Assembly (NCBI RefSeq): GCF_016756775.1 | Contig: NZ_JAERMU010000003.1 | Location: 237,280-301,279 of the forward strand | Direction: 5' to 3' | From: Dryocola clanedunensis subsp. sulfonylureivorans | GTDB taxonomy: Bacteria; Pseudomonadota; Gammaproteobacteria; Enterobacterales; Enterobacteriaceae | Length of the DNA: 64,000 nt | Part shown: positions 25,616-34,291 of the stretch, one piece after another | Numbering within the stretch: position 1 is the stretch's first letter | Layout: each line of letters starts with the position of its first letter | The notes under the pieces: model-generated | What the model was told of the DNA's origin: nothing | The model's database searches: none | What the model saw: the letters and a program-made list of their open reading frames with translations, nothing else | Program-made: the position numbers and the translations under genes

Positions 25616-26974
25616 ATGAATGATTTAGCACACACCCTGTACACCATAGTGCAATACGTGCTGGGCTTTGGCCCGACGGTCTTATTGCCGCTGGTGCTGT
25701 TTTTTCTGGCTTTGTTTTTCAAAGTCAAACCGGCGAAGGCGCTGCGCTCTTCTTTAATTGTCGGGATTGGCTTCGTGGGTATCTACGCGATTTTCGATAT
25801 CCTCACCAGTAACGTCGGGCCGGCCGCGCAGGCGATGGTTGAGCGTACCGGCATCAGCCTGCCGGTGGTTGACCTCGGCTGGCCGCCGCTGGCGGCAATT
25901 ACCTGGGGATCGCCTATTGCTCCCTTCGTGATCCCCCTCACCATACTGATTAACGTCGCGATGCTGGCGCTGAATAAAACGCGCACGGTGGACGTGGACA
26001 TGTGGAACTACTGGCACTTTGCGCTGGCCGGAACGCTGGTCTACTACAGCACGGGCAGCTTTGTTCTGGGCCTGACCGCGGCGGCAGTGGCGGCAATTGT
26101 TGTGCTCAAGCTGGCAGACTGGTCCGCGCCGCTGGTCAGTAAATACTTCGGCCTGGAGGGGATTTCCCTGCCCACGCTGTCATCCGTGGTCTTCTTCCCG
26201 ATTGGCCTGCTGTTCGACAAAATCATCGAGAATATTCCGGGCCTCAACCGCATTCATATCGATCCGGAAAACGTTCAGAAAAAGCTCGGCATCTTCGGCG
26301 AGCCGATGATGGTCGGCACTATTCTTGGCGTGCTGCTGGGGATTATTGCGGGCTATGACTTCAAGCATATCCTGCTGCTTGGGATCAGCATCGGCGGCGT
26401 GATGTTTATCCTGCCGCGCATGGTGCGCATTCTGATGGAGGGGCTGCTTCCGCTATCCGAGGCGATTAAAAAGTACCTTAATGCGAAATACCCGGGCCGC
26501 GACGATCTCTATATCGGGCTCGATATCGCCGTGGCGGTCGGTAATCCGGCAATCATCTCTACAGCTCTGATCCTGACGCCAATCTCCGTGTTCATCGCCT
26601 TCATTCTGCCTGGCAACCAGGTGTTACCGCTGGGGGATCTGGCTAATCTTGCGGTGATGGCATCGATGATTGTTCTTGCCTGTCGGGGAAACATTTTCCG
26701 GGCGGTGATTACGGCCATACCGGTAATTATCGCGGATCTGTGGATCGCCTCCAAAATCGCGCCGTTTATTACGGGAATGGCTAAAGACGTCAATTTCAAG
26801 CTCGCCGAAGGGTCGAGCGGCCAGGTCTCCAGCTTCCTTGACGGCGGCAACCCCTTCCGCTACTGGCTGCTGGAAATCTTCAACGGCAACCTGCTGGCCA
26901 TTGGGCTGGTACCGGTGATGGCGCTGGTGATTTACGGTGTGTTTCGTCTGACAAAAGGAACGGTGTATGCCTGA
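25616..26974 (+). CDS. PTS IIC component, galactitol type
   Basis: 452 residues with ten or more hydrophobic helices, GatC-like. Recognisable stretches include YVLGFGPTVLLPLVLFFLALFFK, ITWGSPIAPFVIPLTI and a long hydrophilic loop with IPGLNRIHIDPENVQKKLG. It forms the substrate channel at the inner membrane. Its 3' end overlaps the kinase gene by eight bases. The family carries galactitol and some ketoses or pentitols; the substrate here is not known. Confidence 0.88.
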   Translation: MNDLAHTLYTIVQYVLGFGPTVLLPLVLFFLALFFKVKPAKALRSSLIVGIGFVGIYAIFDILTSNVGPAAQAMVERTGISLPVVDLGWPPLAAITWGSPIAPFVIPLTILINVAMLALNKTRTVDVDMWNYWHFALAGTLVYYSTGSFVLGLTAAAVAAIVVLKLADWSAPLVSKYFGLEGISLPTLSSVVFFPIGLLFDKIIENIPGLNRIHIDPENVQKKLGIFGEPMMVGTILGVLLGIIAGYDFKHILLLGISIGGVMFILPRMVRILMEGLLPLSEAIKKYLNAKYPGRDDLYIGLDIAVAVGNPAIISTALILTPISVFIAFILPGNQVLPLGDLANLAVMASMIVLACRGNIFRAVITAIPVIIADLWIASKIAPFITGMAKDVNFKLAEGSSGQVSSFLDGGNPFRYWLLEIFNGNLLAIGLVPVMALVIYGVFRLTKGTVYA

Positions 26975-28451
26975 TTACGGCGCAGCGCTCGTCATCGATA
27001 TCGGCACCACCAATTGCAAAGTCAGCAGTTATGCCTGTCGTGACGTATCAGTACAGGACGTGCGCAAGTTCCCGACGCCTAAGCTGGTGTCGCAGGAAGG
27101 GTATGTCGATTTCGATATTGCGGCACTGTGGCAGGCATTAAAGAGCACGATGCAGGAGCTTGTCGCCCTCTCACCCCTGCCGGTTACTCGTATCAGCATT
27201 GCCAGCTTTGGTGAGTCCGGGGTGTTTGTGGATAACGGCGGTGAAATACTGACGCCAATGCTGGCCTGGTACGACCGGCGCGGCGAAGCTTATCTTGCCA
27301 GCTTAAGCGAGGCGGAGTCCCGTAAGCTTTACGAGATTACCGGGCTGCCCGCGCACAGCAACTACTCGGCCTTCAAGATGCGCTGGCTGCTGGATAACTA
27401 TCCTCTGCGTGGAAAACGCGATATCTGCTGGCTGCATACCCCCGAGGTGCTGTTGTGGTGGCTGACCGGGCAGCAGCGTACCGAAATCACGCTGGCAAGC
27501 AGGACGCTGTGCCTGGATATCACCACGCAGACCTGGTCGAGGGAAGCCGCGGCTATCCTTGAAATCCCCTTTGACGCCCTGGCTCCCCTGCTTAGCCCCG
27601 GTGAGGTTGCAGGGTGGGTCACGGCGGAACTCAGGCAGGAGCTTGGTCTGGCCGAGGAAGTTGCCGTTGTGCTGGCCGGACACGATCACATGGTCGGGGC
27701 CAGAGCGTTAGGGATGAAACCAGGGGAAGTGCTCAACTCCACCGGTACAAGCGAGGGTATCTTGCTGCTCAACCAGCAGCCAAAGCTCGACGAGAAGGCC
27801 CGCCGGGACAAGCTGGCTAACGGCTGCTATTCGGACAGGGAGTTTTATACCCTTTTCGCCTCTCTCCCCGTGGGCGGCTACGCGCTGGAATGGGTACAGC
27901 GAACCTTCCGCCTGACGGAGGGAGAGATTAAAACGGCGCTGGAAATACTCCGGCAGCGTTACCGGCAGCCGGAATGGTCCCCGAATGAAGTACCCGTATT
28001 TATTCCACATCTGCGGGGATCGGGGTCGCCCAATAAAAACCGCAACACGCGTGGCCTGCTGTACGGACTTGGCGATACGCTGGACGCAGAAACGCTGCTG
28101 GAAAGCGTATTTATCGGGCTGACAATGGAACTGCTTCACTGCCATGCCTGCTTTGATATTCCTGCGGGCACCACCATGAAGGTCATTGGTCCGGCAATCC
28201 ATAACCCGCTGTGGCTACAGCTCAAAGCGGATGCCCTGCAATGCCCCGTTGAGGCGATAGCCTTCGACGAAACGGTTTCGGTGGGCGCGTTACTGATAGC
28301 GTGCCCTGACATCCCTCCACCTGAAGCGGTGGTTTCGCAACGGTATCTTCCCGATCCTTCTCGCTTCAGAATGCTTAAGGAATATCAGCAGCGCTGGCTG
28401 GAATATTATCGTTTTAAATTACGACAGGAGGGTATAGGCCCTTATGCATAA
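26967..28451 (+). CDS. FGGY-family carbohydrate kinase
   Basis: 494 residues in two actin-like ATPase domains. ATP phosphate loop: LVIDIGTTNCKVSSYA. Catalytic-base region: LAWYDRRGE and AGHDHMVGARALG. The second domain shows NSTGTSEGILLL and GSPNKNRNTRGLLYGL. It phosphorylates a sugar or sugar phosphate in the cytosol. Placed between a PTS and a class II aldolase, it most simply adds a second phosphate to give a bisphosphate for the aldolase. Most FGGY kinases act on free sugars, so the exact order of steps is uncertain. Confidence 0.85.
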   Translation: MPDYGAALVIDIGTTNCKVSSYACRDVSVQDVRKFPTPKLVSQEGYVDFDIAALWQALKSTMQELVALSPLPVTRISIASFGESGVFVDNGGEILTPMLAWYDRRGEAYLASLSEAESRKLYEITGLPAHSNYSAFKMRWLLDNYPLRGKRDICWLHTPEVLLWWLTGQQRTEITLASRTLCLDITTQTWSREAAAILEIPFDALAPLLSPGEVAGWVTAELRQELGLAEEVAVVLAGHDHMVGARALGMKPGEVLNSTGTSEGILLLNQQPKLDEKARRDKLANGCYSDREFYTLFASLPVGGYALEWVQRTFRLTEGEIKTALEILRQRYRQPEWSPNEVPVFIPHLRGSGSPNKNRNTRGLLYGLGDTLDAETLLESVFIGLTMELLHCHACFDIPAGTTMKVIGPAIHNPLWLQLKADALQCPVEAIAFDETVSVGALLIACPDIPPPEAVVSQRYLPDPSRFRMLKEYQQRWLEYYRFKLRQEGIGPYA

Positions 28452-28507
28452 ACGCTGAAGTTTAAGCAGTTAATCCTTTAAACCTAAATTAACTACCAGG
28501 AGTTTAT

Positions 28508-29368
28508 ATGCCCTTAGTCAACGGCAGGATCTTACTCGATCGTATTAAAGAGAAACGTGTGCTCGCAGGCGCATTTAATACCACTAACCTGGAAACAACA
28601 ATTTCAATTCTGAATGCTATTGAACGGTCGGGATTACCTAATTTTATTCAGATAGCGCCGACCAACGCCCAGCTCTCCGGCTATGACTATATTTTTGAAA
28701 TAGTAAAACGCCACGCGGACAAAATGGACGTGCCGGTGAGCCTGCATCTGGACCACGGTAAAACGCTGGAGGATGTTAAACAGGCGGTGCGGGCCGGTTT
28801 CACGTCGGTGATGATCGACGGTGCCGCGCTGCCCTTCGAAGAGAACATCGCCTTCACCCGTGAAGCGGTTGATTTCTGTAAATCCTTTGGCGTACCCGTG
28901 GAGGCCGAGCTGGGCGCTATTCTGGGCAAAGAGGATGACCACGTTAGCGAAGCGGACTGCAAAACTGAACCTGAAAAGGTTCGCCGCTTCGTGGCGGAAA
29001 CCGGATGCGACATGCTGGCAGTCTCTATCGGCAACGTGCACGGCCTGGAAGATATTCCCCGCATTGATATTCCATTATTACAACGAATTGCTGAGGTTTC
29101 TGATATTCCGCTGGTTATTCACGGCGGCTCAGGCATTGACGCCGAAATACTGCGCAGCTTCGTTAATTACAAGGTAGCCAAAGTTAATATCGCAAGCGAC
29201 CTGCGCAAAGCATTTATTACCACGGTAGGCAAAGCCTGGGTCAATAATAATAACGAGGCGAATCTGGCGCGCGTCATGGCTAATGCTAAGCAGGCCGTGG
29301 AAGAGGATGTTTTTGCCAAAATTCAGATGATGAATAAACAGCATCCTGCATTGCGACAGGCGTCTTAA
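28508..29368 (+). CDS. Class II ketose-bisphosphate aldolase, GatY/KbaY/Fba type
   Basis: 286 residues. Zinc ligands and catalytic groups appear in VSLHLDHGKTLED, AVSIGNVHGL and LVIHGGSGID; NIASDLRKAF holds the phosphate-binding tail. It cleaves a ketose-1,6-bisphosphate to dihydroxyacetone phosphate and an aldehyde phosphate. Context points to tagatose-, fructose- or a similar bisphosphate made by the PTS and kinase. No GatZ-like partner subunit is present, which GatY needs for full activity in E. coli. CCAGGAG precedes the start. Confidence 0.87.
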   Translation: MPLVNGRILLDRIKEKRVLAGAFNTTNLETTISILNAIERSGLPNFIQIAPTNAQLSGYDYIFEIVKRHADKMDVPVSLHLDHGKTLEDVKQAVRAGFTSVMIDGAALPFEENIAFTREAVDFCKSFGVPVEAELGAILGKEDDHVSEADCKTEPEKVRRFVAETGCDMLAVSIGNVHGLEDIPRIDIPLLQRIAEVSDIPLVIHGGSGIDAEILRSFVNYKVAKVNIASDLRKAFITTVGKAWVNNNNEANLARVMANAKQAVEEDVFAKIQMMNKQHPALRQAS

Positions 29369-29378
29369 GGAGAAGAAG

Positions 29379-29651
29379 ATGATTAAACAATCCGTACGCG
29401 TGGTAAACAGCACCGGCTTACACGCCCGCCCGGCAGCTGCGCTTGCAAAGATCGTTAAACAATATCAGGCGTCACTTACGCTGGTTAATAACGGCAAGGA
29501 GATCCCCATTAAAGGCATGATGAGTATTCTCGGCGCGGGCGTGAAGGGAAACACCACGATTGAACTTATCTGCGAAGGCCAGGACGAGCAGGCATTTATG
29601 AACGATCTGAAAGCCGCCTTCGCTCAGGGATTTGGCGAGACGGTTTCGTAG
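29379..29651 (+). CDS. Dedicated HPr-family phosphocarrier protein
   Basis: 90 residues. The phosphorylated histidine is H15 in VVNSTGLHARPAAALAK. The position of regulatory Ser46 of general HPr is glycine here (IPIKGMMSILGAG), so control by a serine kinase is not possible at that site. It is the last gene of the PTS cluster, ten bases after the aldolase. It could feed phosphate from enzyme I specifically to the adjacent IIA, like FruB or other dedicated HPr proteins. Confidence 0.87.
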   Translation: MIKQSVRVVNSTGLHARPAAALAKIVKQYQASLTLVNNGKEIPIKGMMSILGAGVKGNTTIELICEGQDEQAFMNDLKAAFAQGFGETVS

Positions 29652-29717
29652 GCCGGATAAGCGCAGCGTCATCCGGCAGTGTCATTGGATGACGCTGACG
29701 CTTTGTTAGCCTACCCG
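29647..29717. repeat. REP/BIME pair after the PTS cluster
   Basis: CGTAGGCCGGATAAGCGCAG then CGTCATCCGG, followed by an inverted unit GGATGACGCTGACGCTTTGT with TAGCCTACC, between the convergent HPr and yncE genes. Confidence 0.75.
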
Positions 29718-29723
29718 GGCAGA

Positions 29724-30785
29724 CTATTTAAAACTAATACGGATCACCTCATCCGGGCTGGTCGGCTCTTTTTCACGGGAACCCGCCTGCTTGACGCTCA
29801 CGAACAGCGTTTGCCCATCGGCAGACAGCGCCATGCTGTTCGGGTGCGTAGGCGTATCGATGGTGTCCACCACGCTCAGGTTTTTCGCGTCAATCACGCT
29901 GACTTGACCTGCAACGCGATGCGTAACGTACACTTCATTACGCTTCTCGTTGTACAGCACGGCAAGGGAAACCGGCAGGTCGATTTTCTTAATCACTTTG
30001 CTGGTTTCGGTATCCACCACCAGCAGCTGCGGGGATTTGGAATCGGTAATAAACGCTCGATGGTTCGCCGTATCCAGCGCCACGTTCAGATAAAAGTGTT
30101 CGCCGTCCTGGTCGAGCTTGGTGCGGCCGATCACCTTGTTGGTCGTGGTATCAATCACGATAAATTCGTTATCGGCGTTGGTCATATAGATGCGCGATGC
30201 TTTGGCATCGATGGCCAGACCGGTCGCGGACTTGCCCAGCCCTTCAATGGTGGTGCGCAGCGTTAAATCTTTGCCGTCTACAACCCACAGCACGCTGGAT
30301 TTACCCAGCCCGCCAACATAAACGGTATCGGTCGCTTCGTTGACCACCAGCTCACGCGGCGCGAACGGGCGGATATCTTCCGTGCGCTTACGGGCATCCA
30401 GAACCAGCGTCTTCTTCACCTCACCCGTTTTCACATCAACAGCGGTAACCGCGCTGTTGACCGTATTGCCCAGGAATAACGTCCCGGTCGCGTGATTGAC
30501 GGCCACGCCAAACGGTTTAAGGTTATTGTGGATCACCTGGTTAACCGCAAGCGTGCCCGGATCCAGGCGATAAACAATGCCGCCCTTATCGAGCTTGCGG
30601 CTCTGGGAAGTGGCGACATACAGCGCGGCTGGCTCGCCGGTCAACGCCATTTCGTAGGCGCCCTTGCCTACCGGCTTGCGCTCAAGGGTGAAATTGTCGT
30701 TGGCGAAAAGCGCCGATGAGAACAGAAGGGTTGAAAGTGCAAGCACTGGTAAAACGCGGCGTTTTGAATCCGTTACGGTAAACAT
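29724..30785 (-). CDS. yncE: Periplasmic YncE-like beta-propeller protein
   Basis: 353 residues, the same length as E. coli YncE. A Sec signal (SKRRVLPVLALSTLLFSSALFA) precedes a seven-bladed propeller of repeats such as GTLFLGNTVNSAVTAVDVKTGEV, TDTVYVGGLGKSSVLWVVDG and NEVYVTHRVAGQVSVIDAKN. E. coli YncE is iron-regulated and binds single-stranded DNA in vitro; its role is not settled. Start 30785 gives the signal peptide; the frame extends to 30827 through the Fur box. In E. coli the divergent neighbour is the TonB receptor yncD, which is absent here. Confidence 0.9.
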   Translation of the reverse strand: MFTVTDSKRRVLPVLALSTLLFSSALFANDNFTLERKPVGKGAYEMALTGEPAALYVATSQSRKLDKGGIVYRLDPGTLAVNQVIHNNLKPFGVAVNHATGTLFLGNTVNSAVTAVDVKTGEVKKTLVLDARKRTEDIRPFAPRELVVNEATDTVYVGGLGKSSVLWVVDGKDLTLRTTIEGLGKSATGLAIDAKASRIYMTNADNEFIVIDTTTNKVIGRTKLDQDGEHFYLNVALDTANHRAFITDSKSPQLLVVDTETSKVIKKIDLPVSLAVLYNEKRNEVYVTHRVAGQVSVIDAKNLSVVDTIDTPTHPNSMALSADGQTLFVSVKQAGSREKEPTSPDEVIRISFK

Positions 30786-30812
30786 AACTCTCCCTGATGG
30801 GCTGATGAATGT

Positions 30813-30831
30813 GGTAATGATTATCATTATC
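30813..30831 (-). promoter_or_regulatory. Fur box of yncE
   Basis: GGTAATGATTATCATTATC matches the 19-base Fur consensus in 17 positions and lies 28 bases upstream of the yncE start. A further half-like copy, ACGATTATCATTAAC, stands at 30848-30862, extending the array. Confidence 0.85.
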
Positions 30832-30944
30832 TAAAACAAGAAGTAAACGATTATCATTAACAAATCATTCATCGCTGGCAGAACGTGCGTTTCATGGCTA
30901 CAATCCACTCACTCATCAACCAGCTGAATATAAGGAGGATCCCC

Positions 30945-31028
30945 ATGCTGTACTGTAAAACGCTTATCGTTTTGCATACTTTTGGCGATCGCCGTTGCTC
31001 AAGCGTTATCGATACCGTGCTGCGATAA
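30945..31028 (+). CDS. Candidate small protein of 27 residues
   Basis: ATG follows a perfect AAGGAGG seven bases upstream. The frame reads MLYCKTLIVLHTFGDRRCSS and ends at TAA 31026. It has two cysteines, a short hydrophobic start and a basic middle; I recognise no family. It lies in the 353-base gap between yncE and the ABC-F gene, which otherwise holds only the Fur box array. A strong ribosome site in an intergenic region is the sole argument for it; chance remains possible. Confidence 0.35.
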   Translation: MLYCKTLIVLHTFGDRRCSSVIDTVLR

Positions 31029-31138
31029 CTTCGGCTTGAGCGAAGACACCCCAATCTAAATCCTTCCCTCAGGCTTACTGAGTTATCGTCAGTTTTGTAT
31101 GACGAGGCATTCCTATGCCCAACTCTTGAGTAAGCACA

Positions 31139-32854
31139 ATGAGCACATTACTAACCGCACAATCCCTTAGCCTCGACACGGCCTTCGGCCCCCTGCTGGC
31201 TGACATCACTTTTACGCTTAAAAAAGGCGACCGCCTGGGTCTTATCGGCCATAACGGCTGCGGCAAAAGCACCCTGCTGAAGCTGCTGGACGGCACCCTT
31301 GCGCCTAACAGCGGCAGCGTAACCCGCGCAAACCACTGCCTGATGGCACGCGTCGAACAGCATCTGCCGGAATCTCTCCATCCGCTGACAATGCTCGAGG
31401 CGGTTCTGGCGCAGCTACCCGCCTGCGAACACCACGAAGAAAGCTGGCGGGCCGAAGCGCTGCTGGCTGGCATGGGCTTTAGCGAAGAGGACTGGCATCT
31501 CACCGCCGGTACGCTGAGCGGCGGGCAGCATACCCGACTGCTGCTGGCGCGTGCGCTGATAAGTGAGCCGGATCTCATGCTGCTGGATGAACCCAGCAAC
31601 CACCTCGATCTGCCCACCCTGCTGTGGCTGGAACAGTTTCTGAAGAGCTGGAGCGGCAGCTTCGTGCTGGTGTCCCACGACCAGCATCTGCTGGATGCCG
31701 TCACCAACGGCACCTGCATCCTGCGTGATAAAACTCTGAGCTTCTTCCAGCTTCCCTGTTCACAGGCCAGGCAGGCCTTAGAAGAGCGGGATCGAACGGA
31801 TGCCCACCGCCACCTGGCGGAGCAGAAAGAGATTGACCGCATAGCGGCCAGCGCTAAACGGCTGGCCGTCTGGGGCCGCGTGTATGACAACGAAGACCTG
31901 GCGCGCAAAGCCAAACAGATGGAAAAACGCGTCGATAAGCTTAAGGACGAGCAGACCGAGCTGAGCGCCGGAAATCAGTGGCAGCTTATCCTGCGAGGGG
32001 AGCGGCTCCAGGCTGACCGGCTGCTGGAAATGGAAGACCTGTACGTCAGCCCTGCGCCAGACGCCGAACCGCTTTTCCGCCTGCCGTTACAGCGCGTGAA
32101 GAGCGGTGACCGGGTGGCGATTATTGGCCGCAACGGCTGCGGTAAATCCTCTCTGCTGCGCCTGCTGTGGCAGCAATATCAGCAGCCGGAACGGGAAGAA
32201 GGTATCCGCCTTCATCCGCGTGCGCAGATGGGTTATTACGACCAGACGCTGCACCAGCTGCGGGATGAGGATTCCCTGCTGGAAGCGCTTGAACCCTTTG
32301 CTCCTTTAACCGAACAGGACAGGAAAATGGCGCTGATCGGCGCGGGTTTCCCGTGGCTGCGCCATCAGCAGACGGTCAGTACCTTAAGCGGCGGCGAACG
32401 CTCTCGCCTGCTGTTCGTCGGCCTGACGCTGGCACGCTACTCGCTGCTTATGCTCGATGAGCCAACGAACCACCTTGATATGGAGGGCAAAGAGGCGCTG
32501 GCTGAAACGCTGCAAACCTTTGAGGGCGGCGTGCTGCTGGTCACCCACGACAGAACGCTGATCGCGAAAAGCTGCAACCGCTTCTGGCTGGTGGATAACG
32601 GTGAGCTGAGCGAATGGCACGATCTGGATCGGATGTACGAGCTGCTGACGGCGGAGGAAACGGGCGAGACAGGAGTTAAACCTGTTTCCACAACCGTAGC
32701 TGTGGCTCCTGAGACAGACGCGCTGCTGGAAAGGTTGATAGAGCTGGAAGACAGGCTGGCAGAGGATCTGGCGCGTAAGGAGAAGCACCAGAAACCAGCG
32801 TTACAACAGGCGTGGCGGGCGGAGATTGAAGCGTTGAACGCCCTGCTTTCGTAA
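31139..32854 (+). CDS. ABC-F family ATP-binding protein
   Basis: 571 residues, two ABC domains without membrane helices. Domain 1: Walker [13 protein letters not shown], signature LSGGQHTR, Walker B LMLLDEPSNHLD. The linker with charged helices (DNEDLARKAKQMEKRVDKLKD) follows. Domain 2: GRNGCGKSSLLR, LSGGERSR, LLMLDEPTNHLD. A short coiled coil closes the protein (LLERLIELEDRLAEDLARKE). ABC-F proteins work on ribosomes as translation or antibiotic-protection factors. This one is not one of the four E. coli housekeeping types as far as I can tell. The ribosome site is weak. Confidence 0.85.
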   Translation: MSTLLTAQSLSLDTAFGPLLADITFTLKKGDRLGLIGHNGCGKSTLLKLLDGTLAPNSGSVTRANHCLMARVEQHLPESLHPLTMLEAVLAQLPACEHHEESWRAEALLAGMGFSEEDWHLTAGTLSGGQHTRLLLARALISEPDLMLLDEPSNHLDLPTLLWLEQFLKSWSGSFVLVSHDQHLLDAVTNGTCILRDKTLSFFQLPCSQARQALEERDRTDAHRHLAEQKEIDRIAASAKRLAVWGRVYDNEDLARKAKQMEKRVDKLKDEQTELSAGNQWQLILRGERLQADRLLEMEDLYVSPAPDAEPLFRLPLQRVKSGDRVAIIGRNGCGKSSLLRLLWQQYQQPEREEGIRLHPRAQMGYYDQTLHQLRDEDSLLEALEPFAPLTEQDRKMALIGAGFPWLRHQQTVSTLSGGERSRLLFVGLTLARYSLLMLDEPTNHLDMEGKEALAETLQTFEGGVLLVTHDRTLIAKSCNRFWLVDNGELSEWHDLDRMYELLTAEETGETGVKPVSTTVAVAPETDALLERLIELEDRLAEDLARKEKHQKPALQQAWRAEIEALNALLS

Positions 32855-32860
32855 AACAAA

Positions 32861-32936
32861 CGGCGGATGGCGCTCGCGCTTATCCGCCCTACCTGGCTCT
32901 TTCGTAGGTCGGATAAGCGAAGCGTCATCCGACACC
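32861..32936. repeat. REP/BIME pair between convergent genes
   Basis: GGCGGATGGCGCTCGCGCTT with ATCCGCCCTA, then CGTAGGTCGGATAAGCGAAG with CGTCATCCGACA, in opposite orientation. Confidence 0.8.
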
Positions 32937-32937
32937 T

Positions 32938-34050
32938 TTACCAGACCTTATCGGCAATAGCCGTCACCAGGCGCACCTTCTCCCACTGCTGCGCGGGCGT
33001 CAGGCTGTTGCCCTCTTCCGTGGAGGCGAAACCGCACTGCGGGCTGAGGCAAATCTGGCTGATATCCACAAACTGCGCGGCTTCCTTAATACGCGCCTGA
33101 ATTTGCTCCGGGTTCTCCAGCTCGCCATTTTTTGTGGTGATAAGGCCCAACACAACCTGCTGTTTGCCCGGACGCACAAAGCGCAGCGGTGCGAAATCAC
33201 CGGAACGATCGTTGTCGTATTCCAGGAAGAACGCATCGACATTCACGCTGCCGAACAGCACTTCAGCCACCGGCTCGTAGCCACCTTCGGAGATCCATGT
33301 GGAGCGGAAATTGCCACGGCACACGTGCAGCCCGACAGTCAGGTCTTCCGGCTTGCCTTCCAGCGCTTTGTTCAGCACGCGGGCATAGATTTTTGCCAGC
33401 TCGTCCGGGTTATCGCCACGCTCGCGGATCTCTTTACGCTGGGCGTCGGAACATAAATAGGCCCATACGGTGTCATCCAGCTGCAGATAGCGGCAACCCG
33501 CAGCGTAAAACGCCTGAATCGCATCACGCCAGGTAGTGGCCAGGTCATCAAAATACTCGTTCAGATCGGGATAAACTGTACTGTCGATGGCGTTACGGCC
33601 GCCGCGGAAGTGCAGCACGCTCGGGCTTGGAATGGTCATCTTCGGCACCGCATTACCGCTGATGCTTTTCAGGTAGCGGAAATCCTCCAGCATCGGATGG
33701 TCACCAAATGCCACTTCGCCCACCACGCGCACGCTGTGCGTTTTAGTCTGCACGCCGTTGAACTGAATCCCCTTTTCTGATTCGTAACGCTCCACGCCCT
33801 GCAGGCCGTCGAAGAAATCGAAGTGCCACCAGGCGCGGCGGAATTCGCCGTCCGTCACGACATGCAGGCCGCATGCGCACTGCTGTTCAACCGATGCGCG
33901 TATCGCTTCATCTTCAACTTTACGCAGCTGAAGCGCATCAATTTCACCCGCAGCAAACTGCAGGCGTGCTTCTTTAATGGCATCCGGGCGTAAAAAGCTG
34001 CCGACGATATCTGCGCGGAACGGGGCGTGGTGACGGGTGGCGTGCGGCAT
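32938..34050 (-). CDS. Core-MetE type cobalamin-independent methionine synthase paralogue
   Basis: 370 residues, corresponding to the catalytic C-terminal half of MetE. Zinc and homocysteine site residues are seen in GLHVCRGNFRSTW (H and C), AFFLEYDNDRSG (E) and CLSPQCGFAS (C). N-terminal FRADIVGSFLRP is typical of the YxjG/core-MetE group. It should transfer a methyl group to homocysteine; the methyl donor in short forms is often not methyl-tetrahydrofolate triglutamate. The start at 34050 has AGGAG seven bases upstream. Two tandem MetJ boxes upstream tie it to methionine control. Confidence 0.85.
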   Translation of the reverse strand: MPHATRHHAPFRADIVGSFLRPDAIKEARLQFAAGEIDALQLRKVEDEAIRASVEQQCACGLHVVTDGEFRRAWWHFDFFDGLQGVERYESEKGIQFNGVQTKTHSVRVVGEVAFGDHPMLEDFRYLKSISGNAVPKMTIPSPSVLHFRGGRNAIDSTVYPDLNEYFDDLATTWRDAIQAFYAAGCRYLQLDDTVWAYLCSDAQRKEIRERGDNPDELAKIYARVLNKALEGKPEDLTVGLHVCRGNFRSTWISEGGYEPVAEVLFGSVNVDAFFLEYDNDRSGDFAPLRFVRPGKQQVVLGLITTKNGELENPEQIQARIKEAAQFVDISQICLSPQCGFASTEEGNSLTPAQQWEKVRLVTAIADKVW

Positions 34051-34114
34051 GTGAATTCTCCTGATAGCCCGGCTAACTAATTTAGCAGGGTGATAGTTCA
34101 TTATTTGAATTTTT

Positions 34115-34130
34115 AGACGTCTGGACGTCT
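34115..34130 (-). promoter_or_regulatory. Tandem MetJ boxes
   Basis: AGACGTCT, a perfect met box, is followed directly by GGACGTCT, a seven-of-eight copy. Two adjacent eight-base boxes are the minimum cooperative MetJ site. They lie 65 bases upstream of the core-MetE start codon. Confidence 0.85.
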
Positions 34131-34291
34131 GTTTGTAAGGCGAGCATGCCACGCGCCGGGCGGCGCGGCAAACGAGGAAAATTCATGGTTATTGAAAATA
34201 ATTCATGTTGTTAAAATCATGTGAAACAAAATATTGATCTGGCTCACACTCTGCCGTTAAATATGGCGTCCTGTTTCAGAGCTTCCTCACT

